Shown here one piece after another: positions 62,837 to 64,000 of a DNA stretch of 64,000 nucleotides. Where the stretch lies: assembly GCA_015296065.1 (NCBI GenBank), contig DVDU01000219.1, forward strand, positions 62,001 through 126,000, in the 5' to 3' direction. The notes below the pieces were generated by a model. The model saw only the letters and a program-made list of their open reading frames with translations, did not search any database and had not been told where the DNA came from. The number at the start of each line of letters is the position of its first letter. Position 1 is the stretch's first letter. Source of the DNA: Oscillatoriaceae cyanobacterium M33_DOE_052 (GTDB lineage Bacteria; Cyanobacteriota; Cyanobacteriia; Cyanobacteriales; Laspinemataceae). Position numbers and translations under genes: made by a program.

Positions 62837-63541
62837 ATGCTACTAGAATATAATCCTAGACATTGCTTGCCTTCCGCTGAAGATTTACCCGATTCTGATG
62901 ATACACCTGTGGATAATCAATTACAACATCTGATTCCTGGACTCCTGGAAGCAATTCTCGCCCTAATTTGGTCAGAAAAAATGGACTGGTTTTTTGGGGT
63001 GGATATGGGCATTTATTACGACCCAAATCAACCGGCGATCGTGCCTGATGGATTTCTTTCTATCGGAGTTCCCCGAATTATAGACTCAGATTTACGGTTA
63101 TCCTATGTGTTATGGGAAGAACAAAAACTGCCGATTATGGTGTTAGAAGTAATTTCCCAAACCCGACGGGGAGAATATACCAATAAGAAAATAGAATACG
63201 CTCAAATGGGAATATTATATTATGTGATTTATAACCCGCAGCGGAAAAGAAAACCTCGGTTAGAAGTCTATAATCTTGTAGAGGGAGAATATCAATTATT
63301 ACGCGGTGAACCTGTGTGGTTATCAGAAATAAATTTAGGTATCGGTATAGGGGAGGGAACTTATCAGGGAATTCACCGAGAATGGTTATATTGGTATGAT
63401 GATAAAGGGGAAAGATATCTAACTCCAGAAGAGCGAATTTTCACCGCAGAACAAGAAACATTGGCAGCTAAACAAAAGGCAGCTAAATTAGCAGCAAAAC
63501 TGAGAAGTTTAGGCATCGATCCAGAGAATATTGATTCATAG
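62837..63541 (+). CDS. Uma2-family protein
   Basis: 234 aa. VPDGFLSIGVPR, LPIMVLEVISQTRRGEYTNKK, YAQMGILYYVIYNPQ are Uma2 core segments. C-terminal Ala/Lys helix ending LAAKLRSLGIDPENI. Codon use is more AT-rich than its neighbours. Confidence 0.85.
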   Translation: MLLEYNPRHCLPSAEDLPDSDDTPVDNQLQHLIPGLLEAILALIWSEKMDWFFGVDMGIYYDPNQPAIVPDGFLSIGVPRIIDSDLRLSYVLWEEQKLPIMVLEVISQTRRGEYTNKKIEYAQMGILYYVIYNPQRKRKPRLEVYNLVEGEYQLLRGEPVWLSEINLGIGIGEGTYQGIHREWLYWYDDKGERYLTPEERIFTAEQETLAAKQKAAKLAAKLRSLGIDPENIDS

Positions 63542-64000
63542 AATCTTATTCACCACAGAGGCACAGAGGGCACAGAAAATAAACTGGGTTTTTGCGCTGA
63601 AAGAAACCCAGTTTATTGTCCGGGCGAAGCATTCCGGTAATAGGTTATCGGTTAAAAGCGACAGGTTTTTGGCCGTCAGGCTTCGCCCCTACTGTAGATT
63701 GGGTTCGGGTTTCTTAACTAAATCTGGGTGAGGATGCAGAGGTTATCGCAGAAACCCGGTTTCTTGGTCTGTAGGTTGGGGGGACAGAAACCGGGTTTCT
63801 TAACTAAATCTGGGTGGGGATGCAGAGGTTATCGCAGAAACCCGGTTTCTTGGTCTGTAGGTTGGGGGGACAGAAACCGGGTTTCTTAACTAAATCTGGG
63901 TGAGGACGCAGAGGTTATGGCAGAAACCCGGTTTCTTGGTCTGTAGGTTGGGGGGGTTGGGGGACAGAAACCGGGTTTCTTAACTAAATTTGGGTGAGGA
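63542..64000. repeat. repeat-only region ending in an 86-bp tandem array
   Basis: A block at 63622-63698 copies 62642-62720. From about 63705 the unit (GGGTTTCTTAACTAAATCTG, GCAGAGGTTATCGCAGAAAC, TTGGTCTGTAGGTTGGGGGG and linking bases) repeats with period 86 (landmarks 63711, 63797, 63883; the next at 63977 is 8 bases longer). It runs off the window end. No gene. Confidence 0.85.

Noticed and set aside
63705-64000. CRISPR array
   Set aside because: Units of 86 bp are contiguous with no unique spacers; this is a tandem repeat.

Overview
The window comes from a cyanobacterium, most likely a filamentous one. Evidence: frequent GCGATCGC (HIP1-type) octamers, a CpcT/CpeT phycobilin lyase, sulfolipid genes sqdB/sqdX, a HetZ-family regulator, a fused pyrF-pyrE gene, an Omp85 with a proline-rich N-terminus, large kinase/ATPase/GAF/phosphatase and GAF/PAS/adenylate cyclase proteins, several Uma2-family genes, and abundant heptanucleotide (STRR-type) and palindromic interspersed repeats. 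The genus cannot be fixed from the sequence alone. No tRNA, rRNA or CRISPR array was seen.

Layout. (1) 0.2-10.3 kb: a DNA phosphorothioation (dnd) island, with dndB divergent from dndC-dndD-dndE, then a DUF1499 protein, a queD-type gene, a large phosphorothioation-associated methyltransferase built from two copies of the same two-domain module, and an M15-like protein. No dndA and no dndFGH-type restriction genes are inside the window. (2) 10.4-19.2 kb: housekeeping, with pyrFE on + and, on -, purC, omp85, lpxC, fabZ, lpxA and lpxB (outer membrane biogenesis). (3) 19.2-31.9 kb: a gene pair of unknown pathway (acetoacetate-decarboxylase-like plus FAD oxidoreductase) behind a good promoter and a long leader, then two giant signalling proteins. 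(4) 32-41.5 kb: sulfolipid synthesis, bilin lyase, phytase-like protein, a tandem pair of Uma2 genes, a sodium/solute symporter and a SIMPL-domain protein. (5) 41.9-46.4 kb: an unusual protein joining a calmodulin-like four-EF-hand domain to an Erv/ALR-type sulfhydryl oxidase domain, a candidate structured RNA behind a consensus promoter, and a HetZ-family gene. (6) 46.5-57.5 kb: small toxin-antitoxin-like genes (one PIN toxin frameshifted), an SDR enzyme, acetyl-CoA synthetase, a pentapeptide-repeat protein, a coiled-coil membrane protein, a sugar kinase and a WD40 protein. (7) 57.5-64 kb: four more Uma2 genes, a STAND-type NTPase and dense repeats ending in an 86-bp tandem array.

The strongest candidates for something undescribed are the EF-hand/Erv fusion, the duplicated dnd-associated methyltransferase and its neighbours, and the structured RNA upstream of the HetZ-family gene. 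Several repeat families have entered coding sequences or supply a start codon. Different palindrome families sit repeatedly at the 3' ends of convergent genes, where they probably act as bidirectional terminators.
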